Counted from the first letter of the stretch, positions 17,279 to 26,253 are shown. The stretch is 64,000 nucleotides of DNA from [Clostridium] scindens (GCF_019597925.1 NZ_CP080442.1:909001-973000), one strand, 5' to 3'. The notes: generated by a model from the sequence alone, not told the origin. Translations and numbers: made by a program.

Positions 17279-19202
17279 TAAGGCAGGACGCGCCTATTAT
17301 CAGGATGCCGAAGAGATCATGAGCAATTATGAGTATGACCGGCTGTACGATGAACTTCTGAAGCTAGAAGAAGAACTTGGACTCACCCTGTCCAACAGCC
17401 CGACAGCGAATGTCGGCTACGAAGTATTAAGCGAGCTGCCAAAAGAGCGGCATGAAAGACCCATGCTGTCCCTGGATAAGACGAAGGACGTCGAAGAACT
17501 GAAAAGATTCGTGGGAGATCAGAAGGCGCTGATGTCCTGGAAGATGGATGGGCTGACCATCGTCCTGACTTACCGGGAGGGCAGACTTTTTAAAGCGGTT
17601 ACCCGGGGAAATGGAGAGGTAGGCGAAGTAGTCACCAACAATGCCAGGGTATTTAAGAATATTCCTCTGCAGATTGCCTACCAGGGCCAATTAATCTTAA
17701 GAGGCGAGGCAGTCATCGGATATAAAGACTTTGAGAAGATCAATGAGGAAATCGAGGATGTGGATGCCAGGTACAAGAACCCAAGGAATCTTTGCAGCGG
17801 CTCCGTCCGGCAGCTCAATAACGAGATAACGGCAAAGCGTAATGTGAAGTTTTACGCTTTTTCTCTTGTGGAAGCAGAAGGGGTAGACTTTTATAATTCC
17901 AGAGCCAGGCAGATGAACTGGCTGATGGAGCAGGGATTTGAGGTGGTAGAGTTTCAGGAAGTAACCCAGGATACGGTGGAGGCTGAAGTTCTTAAATTTT
18001 CAGAAAAAATCGCCCAGAATGATTTCCCATCCGATGGACTTGTGCTAGTATATGATGATATAGCGTATGGGCAGTCACTGGGCAGGACATCCAAGTTTCC
18101 AAGGGATTCGTTCGCTTTTAAGTGGGCGGACGAGTTAAAGGAGACAAGGCTTTTGGAGATCGAATGGAGTCCGTCACGGACAGGGCTTATTAATCCCGTC
18201 GCTATATTTGAGCCTGTTGAATTAGAAGGAACCACCGTAAGCCGTGCCAGCGTCCACAATATCAGCATTATGGAAGAACTGGAACTAGGCGTAGGCGATA
18301 CCATTGAAGTATATAAAGCAAATATGATCATTCCCCAGATTGCCAGGAACTTAACGAGAAGCGGAGTCAAGGATATTCCAAAGAACTGTCCGGTCTGCCA
18401 GGGGCAGACGGAAGTCCGGCAGGTCAGCAACGCCAAGGCATTATACTGCATCAATCCAGACTGCCAGGCAAAGCATGTCAAGTCCTTTGCCCTGTTCGTC
18501 AGCCGGGATGCGTTAAATATTGAAGGATTATCTGAAGCAACACTGGAAAAATTCATTTCAATGGGGTATATTAGAGAGTATGCGGATATTTTCCATCTGG
18601 ACCGCTATCAGGAAGAGATTCAGACCATGGAAGGATTCGGCGAAAAGTCATACCAGAATCTGATAGACAGCATTGAGAAAGCCAGGACCACAACCCTTCC
18701 AAGGGTAATCTACGGCCTGGGAATCGCGAACATCGGGCTTGCCAATGCCAAGATGATATGCAAAGAATTCCAGTATGATCTGGAGGCAATGCTCAAGGCT
18801 ACGGTAGAAGAGTTGAACGCCATATCCGGCATTGGGGAGGTAATCGCGACCGCGTTCGTGGATTATTTTTCCGACAATGTTCACAGAGAAAGACTGCGCA
18901 ATCTTCTTGCGGAACTCATAATTCCAAAGGAGGAAGCAGACAGCGCTGCCCAGATATTTAATGGGGTCAACTTTGTAATTACAGGCAGCGTGGAGCATTT
19001 TGCGAACCGCAATGAAGTAAAGGAATTGATCGAAAGCCTGGGAGGCAAGGTGACAGGTTCGGTTACTTCCAAGACCAATTATCTGATTAACAATGATGTG
19101 ACAAGCACATCGTCCAAGAATAAGAAAGCAAACGACCTTGGCATTCCGATCATATCGGAAGAGACCTTCCTTAAGATGGTGGAAGAAGGCCGGGACAAGT
19201 AG
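17229..19202 (+). CDS. ligA: NAD-dependent DNA ligase (divergent LigA)
   Basis: The 657-aa protein seals nicks using NAD+. Domains in order are Ia (YYQDAEEIMSNYEYDRLYDEL), the adenylation domain with catalytic Lys105 in KMDG, an OB fold (SVHNISIMEELELGVGDTIEVYKANMIIPQI), a Cys4-like zinc finger (CPVC...CINPDC), helix-hairpin-helix repeats and a C-terminal BRCT domain (NFVITGSVEHFANR). Several motifs differ from standard LigA, for example KMDG for KxDG with I/V/L, and PRNLCSGSVRQL for PRNAAAGSLRQL. It could therefore be a second, specialised ligase. The start overlaps rluF by 50 nt; ATG 17253 is an alternative. Confidence 0.93.
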   Translation: MDKSKKARMQELVELLNKAGRAYYQDAEEIMSNYEYDRLYDELLKLEEELGLTLSNSPTANVGYEVLSELPKERHERPMLSLDKTKDVEELKRFVGDQKALMSWKMDGLTIVLTYREGRLFKAVTRGNGEVGEVVTNNARVFKNIPLQIAYQGQLILRGEAVIGYKDFEKINEEIEDVDARYKNPRNLCSGSVRQLNNEITAKRNVKFYAFSLVEAEGVDFYNSRARQMNWLMEQGFEVVEFQEVTQDTVEAEVLKFSEKIAQNDFPSDGLVLVYDDIAYGQSLGRTSKFPRDSFAFKWADELKETRLLEIEWSPSRTGLINPVAIFEPVELEGTTVSRASVHNISIMEELELGVGDTIEVYKANMIIPQIARNLTRSGVKDIPKNCPVCQGQTEVRQVSNAKALYCINPDCQAKHVKSFALFVSRDALNIEGLSEATLEKFISMGYIREYADIFHLDRYQEEIQTMEGFGEKSYQNLIDSIEKARTTTLPRVIYGLGIANIGLANAKMICKEFQYDLEAMLKATVEELNAISGIGEVIATAFVDYFSDNVHRERLRNLLAELIIPKEEADSAAQIFNGVNFVITGSVEHFANRNEVKELIESLGGKVTGSVTSKTNYLINNDVTSTSSKNKKANDLGIPIISEETFLKMVEEGRDK

Positions 19203-19217
19203 AAAGAAGGGAAGAAG

Positions 19218-20645
19218 ATGTCTGATCAGGACAATAAGAACGAGAATGAAGTTGAGAAAGTAGAAGATACGCAGGTAGAAGTAGAAGATACGAAGAAGGA
19301 TGACGATGAATATGAGAAGGTATGCTTCATATGCAGGCGTCCGGAGAGCGTTGCAGGCAAGATGATAGAGCTGCCAAATAATATCTGCGTGTGCAGCGAC
19401 TGTATGCAGAAAAGTTTCGACGCCATGAGCAATGGGCAGATCGACTACAGCCAGCTGATGAATATGCCGGGGGTGCAGATACTGAATATGGCTGATATGG
19501 AGCAGAATATCCCCAAGCAGCAGAAAGTTAAGAAGAAAAAAGAAGGGGAGGAGAAAAAGCCTTTGATTAATATCAAGGACATCCCTGCTCCTCACAAGAT
19601 CAAGGCAAAGCTGGATGACTATGTGGTGGGACAGGAATATGCCAAGAAGGCTATGTCCGTCGCGGTCTATAATCATTACAAGCGGGTTGCTACGGATACG
19701 ATGGATGATATAGAAATTGAGAAGTCCAACATGCTGATGATCGGGCCTACCGGTTCCGGCAAGACCTATCTGGTCAAGACGCTGGCAAGGCTTCTGGATG
19801 TGCCTCTTGCTATTACGGATGCCACATCTCTAACGGAGGCGGGCTATATAGGAGATGATATCGAAAGCGTCGTATCCAAGCTCTTGGCGGCAGCTGAAAA
19901 TGATGTAGAGAAAGCAGAACAGGGAATCATCTTTATCGATGAGATTGATAAGATTGCCAAGAAGAAGAACTCCAGCCAGCGGGATGTAAGCGGCGAGTCT
20001 GTACAGCAGGGAATGCTCAAACTGCTGGAAGGAAGCGATGTCGAAGTGCCGGTAGGCGCCAACAGCAAGAACGCTATGGTGCCGCTTACGACGGTGAATA
20101 CGAAGAATATCCTGTTCATCTGCGGAGGAGCGTTTCCGGATCTGGAAGGTATTATCAAGGAACGTCTGACCAAACAGTCCTCCATTGGATTCGGAGCGGA
20201 TCTTAAGGATAAATATGACCATGACAAGACGATACTTGAGAAAGTGACGACGGAGGACCTTCGCAATTTCGGAATGATTCCGGAGTTTTTGGGGCGTCTG
20301 CCAATCGTATTTACGCTTCAGGGCATGAATGAGGATATGCTGATCAAGATACTCAAAGAGCCTAAGAACGCAATTTTGAAGCAGTATCAGAAACTTCTGG
20401 CGCTGGATGAAGTGAATCTTCTTTTTGACGACGGCGCGCTGGAGGCGATTGCCAAAAAGGCAATGAAGAAAGACACCGGGGCGAGGGCGCTTCGGGCAAT
20501 TATAGAAGAGTTCATGCTGGATATTATGTATGAGATACCGAAAGATGACAGCATTGGCCAGGTGACCATAACGAGAGAATACATAGAAGGGACGGGAGGG
20601 CCTCTTATCATGCTGAGGGGCCAGGACGTGGCAAGGATACAGTAA
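19218..20645 (+). CDS. ClpX-like AAA+ ATPase (divergent paralogue)
   Basis: The 475-aa protein has an acidic N-terminal extension (about 30 residues), a ClpX-type zinc-binding domain (C36-x2-C39 and C59-x2-C62) and a HslU/ClpX AAA+ core. Walker A is GPTGSGKT (about residue 176), the pore loop is GYIGDD, Walker B is IIFIDEID (about 237), and the C-terminal domain contains GARALRAII. The ClpP-docking loop IGF is kept (SSIGFGADL, about 320). The substrate-gripping RKH loop of canonical ClpX is not recognisable. It probably unfolds a restricted set of substrates for ClpP. The stop overlaps the next gene's ATG (TAATG). Confidence 0.88.
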   Translation: MSDQDNKNENEVEKVEDTQVEVEDTKKDDDEYEKVCFICRRPESVAGKMIELPNNICVCSDCMQKSFDAMSNGQIDYSQLMNMPGVQILNMADMEQNIPKQQKVKKKKEGEEKKPLINIKDIPAPHKIKAKLDDYVVGQEYAKKAMSVAVYNHYKRVATDTMDDIEIEKSNMLMIGPTGSGKTYLVKTLARLLDVPLAITDATSLTEAGYIGDDIESVVSKLLAAAENDVEKAEQGIIFIDEIDKIAKKKNSSQRDVSGESVQQGMLKLLEGSDVEVPVGANSKNAMVPLTTVNTKNILFICGGAFPDLEGIIKERLTKQSSIGFGADLKDKYDHDKTILEKVTTEDLRNFGMIPEFLGRLPIVFTLQGMNEDMLIKILKEPKNAILKQYQKLLALDEVNLLFDDGALEAIAKKAMKKDTGARALRAIIEEFMLDIMYEIPKDDSIGQVTITREYIEGTGGPLIMLRGQDVARIQ

Positions 20646-21904
20646 TGAGTGATTATAGTTATCTATTGGATTTGGCAGTTATATTGCTGTGTACAAAATT
20701 ATTGGGATTGGCAACAAGAAAGGTACAGATGCCGCAAGTCGTGGGGGCGCTTATGGCCGGACTTATCTTAGGCCCGGCCATGTGCGGCGTGTTGACGGAG
20801 ACAAACTTTATCAAGGCAGTGGCGGAACTGGGAGTAATCGTCCTGATGTTTTGTGCCGGCCTGGAGACAGATATTAAGGAATTGAAGGCCAGTGGAAAGG
20901 CATCCTTTATCATTGCGCTCTGTGGCGTGCTGGTGCCGCTTGCCGGCGGATTTGCCCTGGCATATTTCTTCAACAAGCCGGGCATGATCGCATCGGATGC
21001 AGGTGGAAGCATCTTCCTCCAGAATATCTTTATTGGTATCGTGCTGACGGCTACTTCCGTAAGTATTACGGTTGAGACGCTGAAAGAATTAGGAAAGTTA
21101 AAGACGCGATCTGGAAATGCGATCCTTGGAGCGGCGATTATTGATGATATCCTTGGAATCATAGCGCTGACGATCGTTACAAGCCTGGCAGATTCCTCCG
21201 TGAAACTTTGGGTCGTGCTGCTGAAGATCGTGGGCTTCCTTGTCTTTTCCGCAGTTGTCGGCTTTATATTCTATAAGGTGTACAAGGAATGGACAGAGTC
21301 CGCGCCCAAAAATCTGCACAGGCATGTTATCATTGCTTTCGTATTCTGCCTTCTGATGGCATATACAGCGGAAGAATTCTTTGGCGTAGCGGACATTACC
21401 GGCGCGTTTTTGGCAGGCCTTATTATATCCAATACCCAGAGATCCGTATTCGTGGAGACAAAGTTTGATACGCTGTCCTATATGCTGCTTTCTCCCGTGT
21501 TTTTTGCCAGCATAGGACTGAAGGTAGTATTGCCCAAGATGTCGCTTACCATCGTCATATTCTCCCTGCTGCTGATCATCGTAGCGGTAATTACGAAGAT
21601 CATTGGCTGCGGGCTGGGGGCTAAGGCGTGCGGGTACAAGCCTTACCAGTATAAGCGGATTGGCGTGGGAATGGTCTCCCGTGGAGAGGTGGCTCTGATC
21701 GTGGCAAGCAAAGGAGCCTCACTGGGACTGCTTGGGACGGCCTTCTTAGGACCGGTCATTATCATGGTGGTAGTTACAACGATTATTACGCCTATATTGC
21801 TGAAGATTGTATTCAAAAAAGGCCCGGATCTGCCTGTCCCGAAGGAACAGGAGGTATCCAGCTACTACGAAGACGCGGCCATCCTTCGCGGAGAAGCCAA
21901 ATAA
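20645..21904 (+). CDS. Cation:proton antiporter (CPA2, KefB-like)
   Basis: A 419-aa integral membrane protein with about 12 hydrophobic segments and the CPA2 signatures GALMAGLILGPAMCGV and GAAIIDDILGIIAL, where the adjacent acidic residues form the ion-binding site. The membrane domain is complete, but no TrkA-N nucleotide-binding domain follows, so it is not a full KefB/KefC. It likely exchanges Na+ or K+ for protons. It overlaps the ClpX-like gene by one base, pointing to co-expression. Cation specificity cannot be read from sequence. Confidence 0.88.
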   Translation: MSDYSYLLDLAVILLCTKLLGLATRKVQMPQVVGALMAGLILGPAMCGVLTETNFIKAVAELGVIVLMFCAGLETDIKELKASGKASFIIALCGVLVPLAGGFALAYFFNKPGMIASDAGGSIFLQNIFIGIVLTATSVSITVETLKELGKLKTRSGNAILGAAIIDDILGIIALTIVTSLADSSVKLWVVLLKIVGFLVFSAVVGFIFYKVYKEWTESAPKNLHRHVIIAFVFCLLMAYTAEEFFGVADITGAFLAGLIISNTQRSVFVETKFDTLSYMLLSPVFFASIGLKVVLPKMSLTIVIFSLLLIIVAVITKIIGCGLGAKACGYKPYQYKRIGVGMVSRGEVALIVASKGASLGLLGTAFLGPVIIMVVVTTIITPILLKIVFKKGPDLPVPKEQEVSSYYEDAAILRGEAK

Positions 21905-21921
21905 TCTGACATATGGAATAG

Positions 21922-21962
21922 AATGCCTCATATACTTATTAAAAAGTATATGGGGTATTTTT
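21922..21962 (+). promoter_or_regulatory. Hairpin sequestering the ribosome site of the subtilase gene / terminator
   Basis: A 16-bp stem with two G-U pairs (21922-21937 against 21944-21959) is followed by TTT and then the ATG at 21963. It looks like the antiporter's terminator. However, its right arm contains the only candidate Shine-Dalgarno (GGGG, 21952-21955), so folding should block translation of the next gene. Confidence 0.6.
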
Positions 21963-23666
21963 ATGGATGGAGAAACATGCCGGGATAAGATTCTGTCAGA
22001 GGATTACTGGGATTTTCTGATCCCAAATTTTCGGATGGATGACTTGGACCAGGTGCCGCCGGAACGGTCCTGCTACCAAGAGATGGACTTTGGCTATCGC
22101 GCGGTTTATATTGATAACAGCATACTGCCTCCGCTTACAATCCGGGAATACTGGTATAATTCTATCCCGAACTGCTATGCGCTTCTGGATATGGAGACTT
22201 TGAACATAGCAGGAATCAGTGCGGTTCAGAACTATCCGACGCTTCAGCTGATGGGGAGCAACGTGATGATTGGTTTTCTAGATACAGGTATTGACTATAG
22301 GAACCCGGTATTTACAAATATTGACGGATCAACAAGGATCGCAGGGATATGGGATCAGACGATCCAGGATGGTACGCCTCCGGAAGGACTTGATTATGGG
22401 AGCGAATACACGGAGGATAGGATCAATGAGGCTCTCCGCTCCGAGAATCCGCTGGATATTGTGCCCAGCATGGATATGAATGGACATGGGACCTTTCTTG
22501 CAAGCGTGGCAGCTGGAAGCGCGGACGTTCCAAACCGCTTTCTTGGAGCTGCGCCCGAATCCACGATTGCCGTTGTAAAATTAAAGCCTGCAAAGAGTTA
22601 CTTGAAGGATTTTTATGCCATACGCAGCGATGCGGTCTGCTTTCAGGAGAACGATATTATGCTGGGACTGAAGTACTTGAACGATCTGGCGCGGGAAAGG
22701 AATCTGCCTCTTGTCATGTGCATTGCCCTTGGAACCAACTTCGGAGGGCATAATGGGACGTCTCTGCTGTCTGGCATGCTGGATGCCTATTCCTATATAT
22801 TAAACCGCAGCGTAGTAATTGGCACTGGAAATGAGGCGGCCAAGCGGCATCATTTTTACCATATGCTGGATGGAATTAACGAAGAGACTAGCGCGGAGAT
22901 TCGCGTAGGAGATGGCGTGGAAGGCTTTGTTACCGAATTATGGACGATGCTTCCCAATGTGGTGACGATTTCCATCACTTCGCCCTCCGGGGAACGGACA
23001 AGGCAGATATCCATAAGGCAGGGAGACCGGTATAATCTGAGATTTGCCTTTGAGAAGACGGAGGTATCGGTCGAGTACCGTCTTCTTTTGGAAAATAACG
23101 ATTCCCAGCTGATATTTCTGCGGTTTCAGAATCCTGTGCCAGGCATCTGGCAGATCAATGTGGAGCCTGTTCAGATTGCAGAGGGAGATTTTCATATCTG
23201 GCTTCCAATTCAGGAGTTCCTGTCCGGCGAAGTCTATTTTCTGGAATCCAATCCCGACACGACGCTTACGGAACCAGGAACCAGCAGATCAGCAATGACG
23301 GTGGCCTATTATAATGGGCGGGAGAATGGAGTTGATATTAATTCAGGGAGAGGTTATACTAGAGATGGATTAGTCAAACCTGATTTCGCAGCGCCTGGGG
23401 TGATGGTTACAGGTGCGGGATTAAACGGACGATTCGTTACCAAAAGCGGTTCAAGCATATCTGCCGGGATCACGGCAGGAGCGGTGGCGCTTCTGATGGA
23501 ATGGCTGCTGAATGAGCCGGGAGCGCGCGGCGTGAACTCCAGCCAGATAAGAAGCATCATTCTGCTGGGCGTAAACCAGAGGCCGTCAATGGAATATCCG
23601 AACAAGGAATGGGGATATGGAACACTGGATCTGTATCGTGCTCTAGATACGCTGCGGAGAATATAA
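21963..23666 (+). CDS. S8 subtilisin-family peptidase, Csp-like
   Basis: The 567-aa serine protease has all three catalytic residues: Asp107 in FLDTGID, His175 in GHGTFLAS and Ser498 in SGSSISAG. The 320-residue gap between His and Ser holds an inserted beta-rich domain, as in the Csp proteases of Clostridia that process the spore cortex lytic enzyme during germination. There is no signal peptide, also as in Csp proteins. I start at ATG 21963, because the in-frame extension to 21807 runs back through the antiporter gene. Germination is inferred from family resemblance; many Lachnospiraceae have several such proteases with untested roles. Confidence 0.88.
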   Translation: MDGETCRDKILSEDYWDFLIPNFRMDDLDQVPPERSCYQEMDFGYRAVYIDNSILPPLTIREYWYNSIPNCYALLDMETLNIAGISAVQNYPTLQLMGSNVMIGFLDTGIDYRNPVFTNIDGSTRIAGIWDQTIQDGTPPEGLDYGSEYTEDRINEALRSENPLDIVPSMDMNGHGTFLASVAAGSADVPNRFLGAAPESTIAVVKLKPAKSYLKDFYAIRSDAVCFQENDIMLGLKYLNDLARERNLPLVMCIALGTNFGGHNGTSLLSGMLDAYSYILNRSVVIGTGNEAAKRHHFYHMLDGINEETSAEIRVGDGVEGFVTELWTMLPNVVTISITSPSGERTRQISIRQGDRYNLRFAFEKTEVSVEYRLLLENNDSQLIFLRFQNPVPGIWQINVEPVQIAEGDFHIWLPIQEFLSGEVYFLESNPDTTLTEPGTSRSAMTVAYYNGRENGVDINSGRGYTRDGLVKPDFAAPGVMVTGAGLNGRFVTKSGSSISAGITAGAVALLMEWLLNEPGARGVNSSQIRSIILLGVNQRPSMEYPNKEWGYGTLDLYRALDTLRRI

Positions 23667-23700
23667 ATGATAATATCAAAGGATAAAAGGAGAAGAAAAG

Positions 23701-23991
23701 ATGGCAGATTTTTTTGAAGAATTAGGGAAACGAATCTCAGATGTGGCAAGCGATCTGGGAAAGAAGACGGAAGATACCATTGAGATCCAGAAGATCAAAG
23801 GAGACATCCGCTCTTTGAAGCGTGCGAATGACAGGGATCTCATGGATCTGGGACGCATGGTATATGACAAGTTCCAAAAAGGAGAGATTCCGGATACCGA
23901 TTATATCGAACTCTGCGGCAACATTGAGAAGCGCGAGGAAGAGATTGAGAAACAGGAAGAAGAGATTGTAAGAATCAAAGAGGATATATAG
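23701..23991 (+). CDS. Small coiled-coil protein of unknown function
   Basis: A 96-aa highly charged protein, MADFFEELGKRISDVASDLG at the N-terminus and ending in an EExIEKQEEEI-type coiled coil. No TM, signal or metal motif except a single Cys near residue 72. I do not recognise a named family, though the pattern resembles small cytosolic proteins common in Lachnospiraceae. It has an excellent ribosome site (AAAGGAG), and its stop is immediately followed by the ATG of the signal-peptidase-II-like gene, so the two are translationally coupled. Confidence 0.8.
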   Translation: MADFFEELGKRISDVASDLGKKTEDTIEIQKIKGDIRSLKRANDRDLMDLGRMVYDKFQKGEIPDTDYIELCGNIEKREEEIEKQEEEIVRIKEDI

Positions 23992-24453
23992 ATGCTATCA
24001 TTAATAGTTGCCGGCACATTTACAATACTGCTGGGCCTGGATGTGCTGCTTAAGCAGCACGTAGAAGAAACTATCAGGCCCGGGGAAGAAAAAGAACTGC
24101 CGGGAGGAAAAGTGGTCATACGCAAGGTGTATAACAAGGGATTCCTGCTGAATTCCCTGGAAAGCCATCCTGCGCTGATTAAGACGGTATCCATCCTGGC
24201 GGGGGCAGGCGTGCTTGCATGCGGCGCGTGGACATTTGCCAGAAAAGGACATTTCACTGAGAAACTGGGCATGGCTATTCTGGGGGCAGGCGCTTCCAGT
24301 AATATATTTGATCGGCTATCAAGAGGGAAGGTCATTGATTATATCGGAATCAGGAGTAAAAATCAGTTTCTTGCAAGGCTGACGGCCAATCTGGGGGATT
24401 TCTATATCCTTCTGGGGGCAGTCTTGCTGGCGCTGAAAAATGGAAGGAAATAG
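23992..24453 (+). CDS. Signal peptidase II-like membrane protein
   Basis: The 153-aa protein resembles the aspartic protease LspA, which removes lipoprotein signal peptides. It has about four TM helices and the two catalytic-Asp motifs in reduced form: SNIFDR (family GNxxDR) and NLGDFYI (family FNxAD), with VIDYIGI between them. The N-terminal asparagine motif region is KVYNKGFLLNS. It differs enough from standard LspA that it may be a paralogue with another substrate. It abuts the coiled-coil gene, whose product could be a partner. I rate the fold as likely and the exact function as open. Confidence 0.75.
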   Translation: MLSLIVAGTFTILLGLDVLLKQHVEETIRPGEEKELPGGKVVIRKVYNKGFLLNSLESHPALIKTVSILAGAGVLACGAWTFARKGHFTEKLGMAILGAGASSNIFDRLSRGKVIDYIGIRSKNQFLARLTANLGDFYILLGAVLLALKNGRK

Positions 24454-24466
24454 GGCGTACGTACAT

Positions 24467-24889
24467 ATGAGACAGGGAAAGATATTCTGGTCGATATTAA
24501 AAAGAACCCATGCTGATAAGATCGTAACGGGATTTGGAATGTATTTTTTGATAAGCGCGCTTGTCATTATGCTGGCGGAGCTGGGGATCCATCGGTATGG
24601 AGAGTCTATCTGGTACTGCTTTTCCGTAATTACGACGATTGGATTCGGGGATTTTACGGCAGTGACTGTCATTGGAAGGACTGCCTCAATCATACTGGGC
24701 CTGTATGGGGTCATCGTGCTTGCGATCATACCAGGGATTGTCGCCACTTATTACATGGAAGTGGTGAATTTCAAAAATGGGGACAGCGGGGAAGCTTTTA
24801 TGTACAAATTGGAACATCTGGATGAATTGTCCAAGGATGAATTAAAAGAGATATCCGAGAAGGTGAAGAGCCGTAAGTTTAAATTATAA
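24467..24889 (+). CDS. Two-TM potassium channel protein
   Basis: A roughly 140-aa protein with two TM helices flanking a pore loop containing TTIGFGD, the potassium selectivity filter, and a short cytoplasmic tail (EHLDELSKDELKEISEKV) without an RCK domain. It should form a tetrameric K+ channel like KcsA. The start is uncertain: ATG 24440 overlaps the previous gene and has no ribosome site, while ATG 24467 has AGGGCG nine nt upstream. It ends the long plus-strand run, just before the convergent dehydrogenase gene. Confidence 0.85.
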   Translation: MRQGKIFWSILKRTHADKIVTGFGMYFLISALVIMLAELGIHRYGESIWYCFSVITTIGFGDFTAVTVIGRTASIILGLYGVIVLAIIPGIVATYYMEVVNFKNGDSGEAFMYKLEHLDELSKDELKEISEKVKSRKFKL

Positions 24890-24927
24890 GAGGCAATGGC
24901 GGCATTGCCTCTTTTCTTTATAATCTG

Positions 24928-25863
24928 CTATAGGCAGAAGAATTCTTTTACCTGGCCCAGTATAATTCCCATAAGCCTGGTTCTGGACTCGACGCTGGCC
25001 CAGCCCACGTGAGGAGTGATGAAAAGTTTTCTGCTGTCTGTAATGCGAAGCAGAGGATTGTCCGGACTCATTGGCTCCGTACAAAGTACATCTAAGCCTG
25101 CGGCGGCAATCTCGCCTTGCTCCAGGGCGGCAGCAAGATCCTGCTCGACAACGATGGGACCTCTGCCAAGGTTCAGAAAGATGCAGGTTTTCTTCATCTT
25201 CTGAAATGCCCGGGCATCAATCAAATTTTCCGTATGCGCATTGAGCGGCGCGTGTACGGAGATAATATCGGAAGAGGCAAGCAAAGTATCGAGGTCTACC
25301 TGATGGTAGCCATCCTGTGGGGCGCTGCCGGAGGGAGAGGCGTAGATGACATTTAGCCCAAAGGCCTCCGCAATAGAGGCTACCCGCCTGCCGATATTGC
25401 CAAGCCCGATGATCCCAAAGGTCTTGCCATGCAACTCATAAAACCGTTCTTCAAAGTGCGTAAAGATCGTATCATTGGTATAGCGGCCTTCTTTTACATA
25501 ATCATCATAGTACCGAAGTTTCTCAAGCAGGAAGAGCAGCATTGCAAAGGTGTGCTGCGCGACGGATTCCGTTGAATATCCGGCAACATTCCTCCATGCA
25601 ATATTGCGGCTTTTTAAATAGTCCTTATCCAGATTATTGGTTCCTGTGGCAGTCACGCAGACCAGCTTCAGGTTTCGGGCCTTCCCAATAGTAGATTTAT
25701 TTACCTGTATCTTATTTACAATTATTACATCGGCATCTTCGACCCGCCCAGGGACTTCCTCGGAAGTAGTGAAAGGATACTTCACCACCTCGCCTAGCTG
25801 GTCGTAGCCGGACAAGTCGATGTCTTCGCCAATGGTCTTTACATCCAGGAACACGATTTTCAT
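24928..25863 (-). CDS. D-isomer-specific 2-hydroxyacid dehydrogenase
   Basis: A 311-aa NAD-dependent oxidoreductase of the PGDH/FDH/LDH family, reducing a 2-keto acid to a D-2-hydroxy acid or the reverse. The Rossmann glycine motif is GLGNIG (about residue 148). The catalytic residues are Arg in NLGRGP, Glu in CTEP, and His in TPHVGW. It lacks the ACT domain of serine-pathway SerA, so a hydroxypyruvate/glycerate or lactate-type substrate is more likely. Its GGGAGG ribosome site lies eight nt before the ATG. It is monocistronic and convergent with the channel gene. Confidence 0.9.
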   Translation of the reverse strand: MKIVFLDVKTIGEDIDLSGYDQLGEVVKYPFTTSEEVPGRVEDADVIIVNKIQVNKSTIGKARNLKLVCVTATGTNNLDKDYLKSRNIAWRNVAGYSTESVAQHTFAMLLFLLEKLRYYDDYVKEGRYTNDTIFTHFEERFYELHGKTFGIIGLGNIGRRVASIAEAFGLNVIYASPSGSAPQDGYHQVDLDTLLASSDIISVHAPLNAHTENLIDARAFQKMKKTCIFLNLGRGPIVVEQDLAAALEQGEIAAAGLDVLCTEPMSPDNPLLRITDSRKLFITPHVGWASVESRTRLMGIILGQVKEFFCL

Positions 25864-25964
25864 AAAACAAGCCTCCCTTACATATTCATTTATCAGTATA
25901 TTGGAAAATTATATCACAGGAAACTGATTAGGAAAATAGAATACTTAGAATCGGGTATGAAAAA

Positions 25965-26035
25965 AGCGGGTGATGGGAATCGAACCCACGTATCCAGCTT
26001 GGAAGGCTGGTGTTCTACCATTGAACTACACCCGC
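25965..26035 (-). tRNA. tRNA-Gly (anticodon TCC)
   Basis: The minus strand folds into a 7-bp acceptor stem (GCGGGTG / CACCCGC), a D arm, an anticodon stem CCAGC / GCTGG enclosing CTTCCAA (anticodon TCC, Gly), a 4-nt variable loop and a T arm with GTTCGATT. CCA is not encoded; a run of T follows and acts as terminator. It lies 3 nt downstream of tRNA-Pro in the same transcript. Confidence 0.97.
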
Positions 26036-26038
26036 ATA

Positions 26039-26113
26039 TCGGGGTGACAGGATTCGAACCTGCGACCTCCTGGTCCCAAACCAGGCGCTCTAGCCAAGCT
26101 GAGCCACACCCCG
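26039..26113 (-). tRNA. tRNA-Pro (anticodon TGG)
   Basis: The minus-strand cloverleaf has acceptor CGGGGTG / CACCCCG, anticodon stem CCTGG / CCAGG around TTTGGGA (anticodon TGG, Pro), a 5-nt variable loop and T arm GCAGG-TTCGAAT-CCTGT. The C1-G72 pair is the bacterial tRNA-Pro signature. The discriminator is A and CCA is not encoded. Confidence 0.97.
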
Positions 26114-26159
26114 TAGTAACTTATCTGATTGTGAACGTTTCACGCTGTGAACGAAATAA

Positions 26160-26188
26160 ATAATACCATTTTTGGAAACAAATATCAA
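26160..26188 (-). promoter_or_regulatory. Sigma-A promoter of tRNA-Pro / tRNA-Gly
   Basis: On the minus strand TTGATA (26188-26183), a 17-nt spacer and TATTAT (26165-26160) stand 47 nt upstream of the tRNA-Pro 5' end. Confidence 0.7.
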
Positions 26189-26209
26189 GAGTTAATTGCA
26201 AAGAATGTT

Positions 26210-26248
26210 AAAAAAATGCCAGCCATGAAGTATCCCATGGCTGGCATT
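26210..26248 (-). terminator. Intrinsic terminator of the small-peptide operon
   Basis: AATGCCAGCCATG (26215-26227) pairs perfectly with CATGGCTGGCATT (26236-26248). Read on the minus strand, the hairpin is followed by a T run (26216-26211). It lies just 6 nt after the stop of the 49-aa gene. Confidence 0.85.
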
Positions 26249-26253
26249 CCCTC

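Noticed and set aside
21807..21962. N-terminal extension of the subtilase
   Set aside because: The extension is the +1 shadow of the antiporter's last codons and crosses the hairpin; ATG 21963 gives a normal Csp-like N-terminus.
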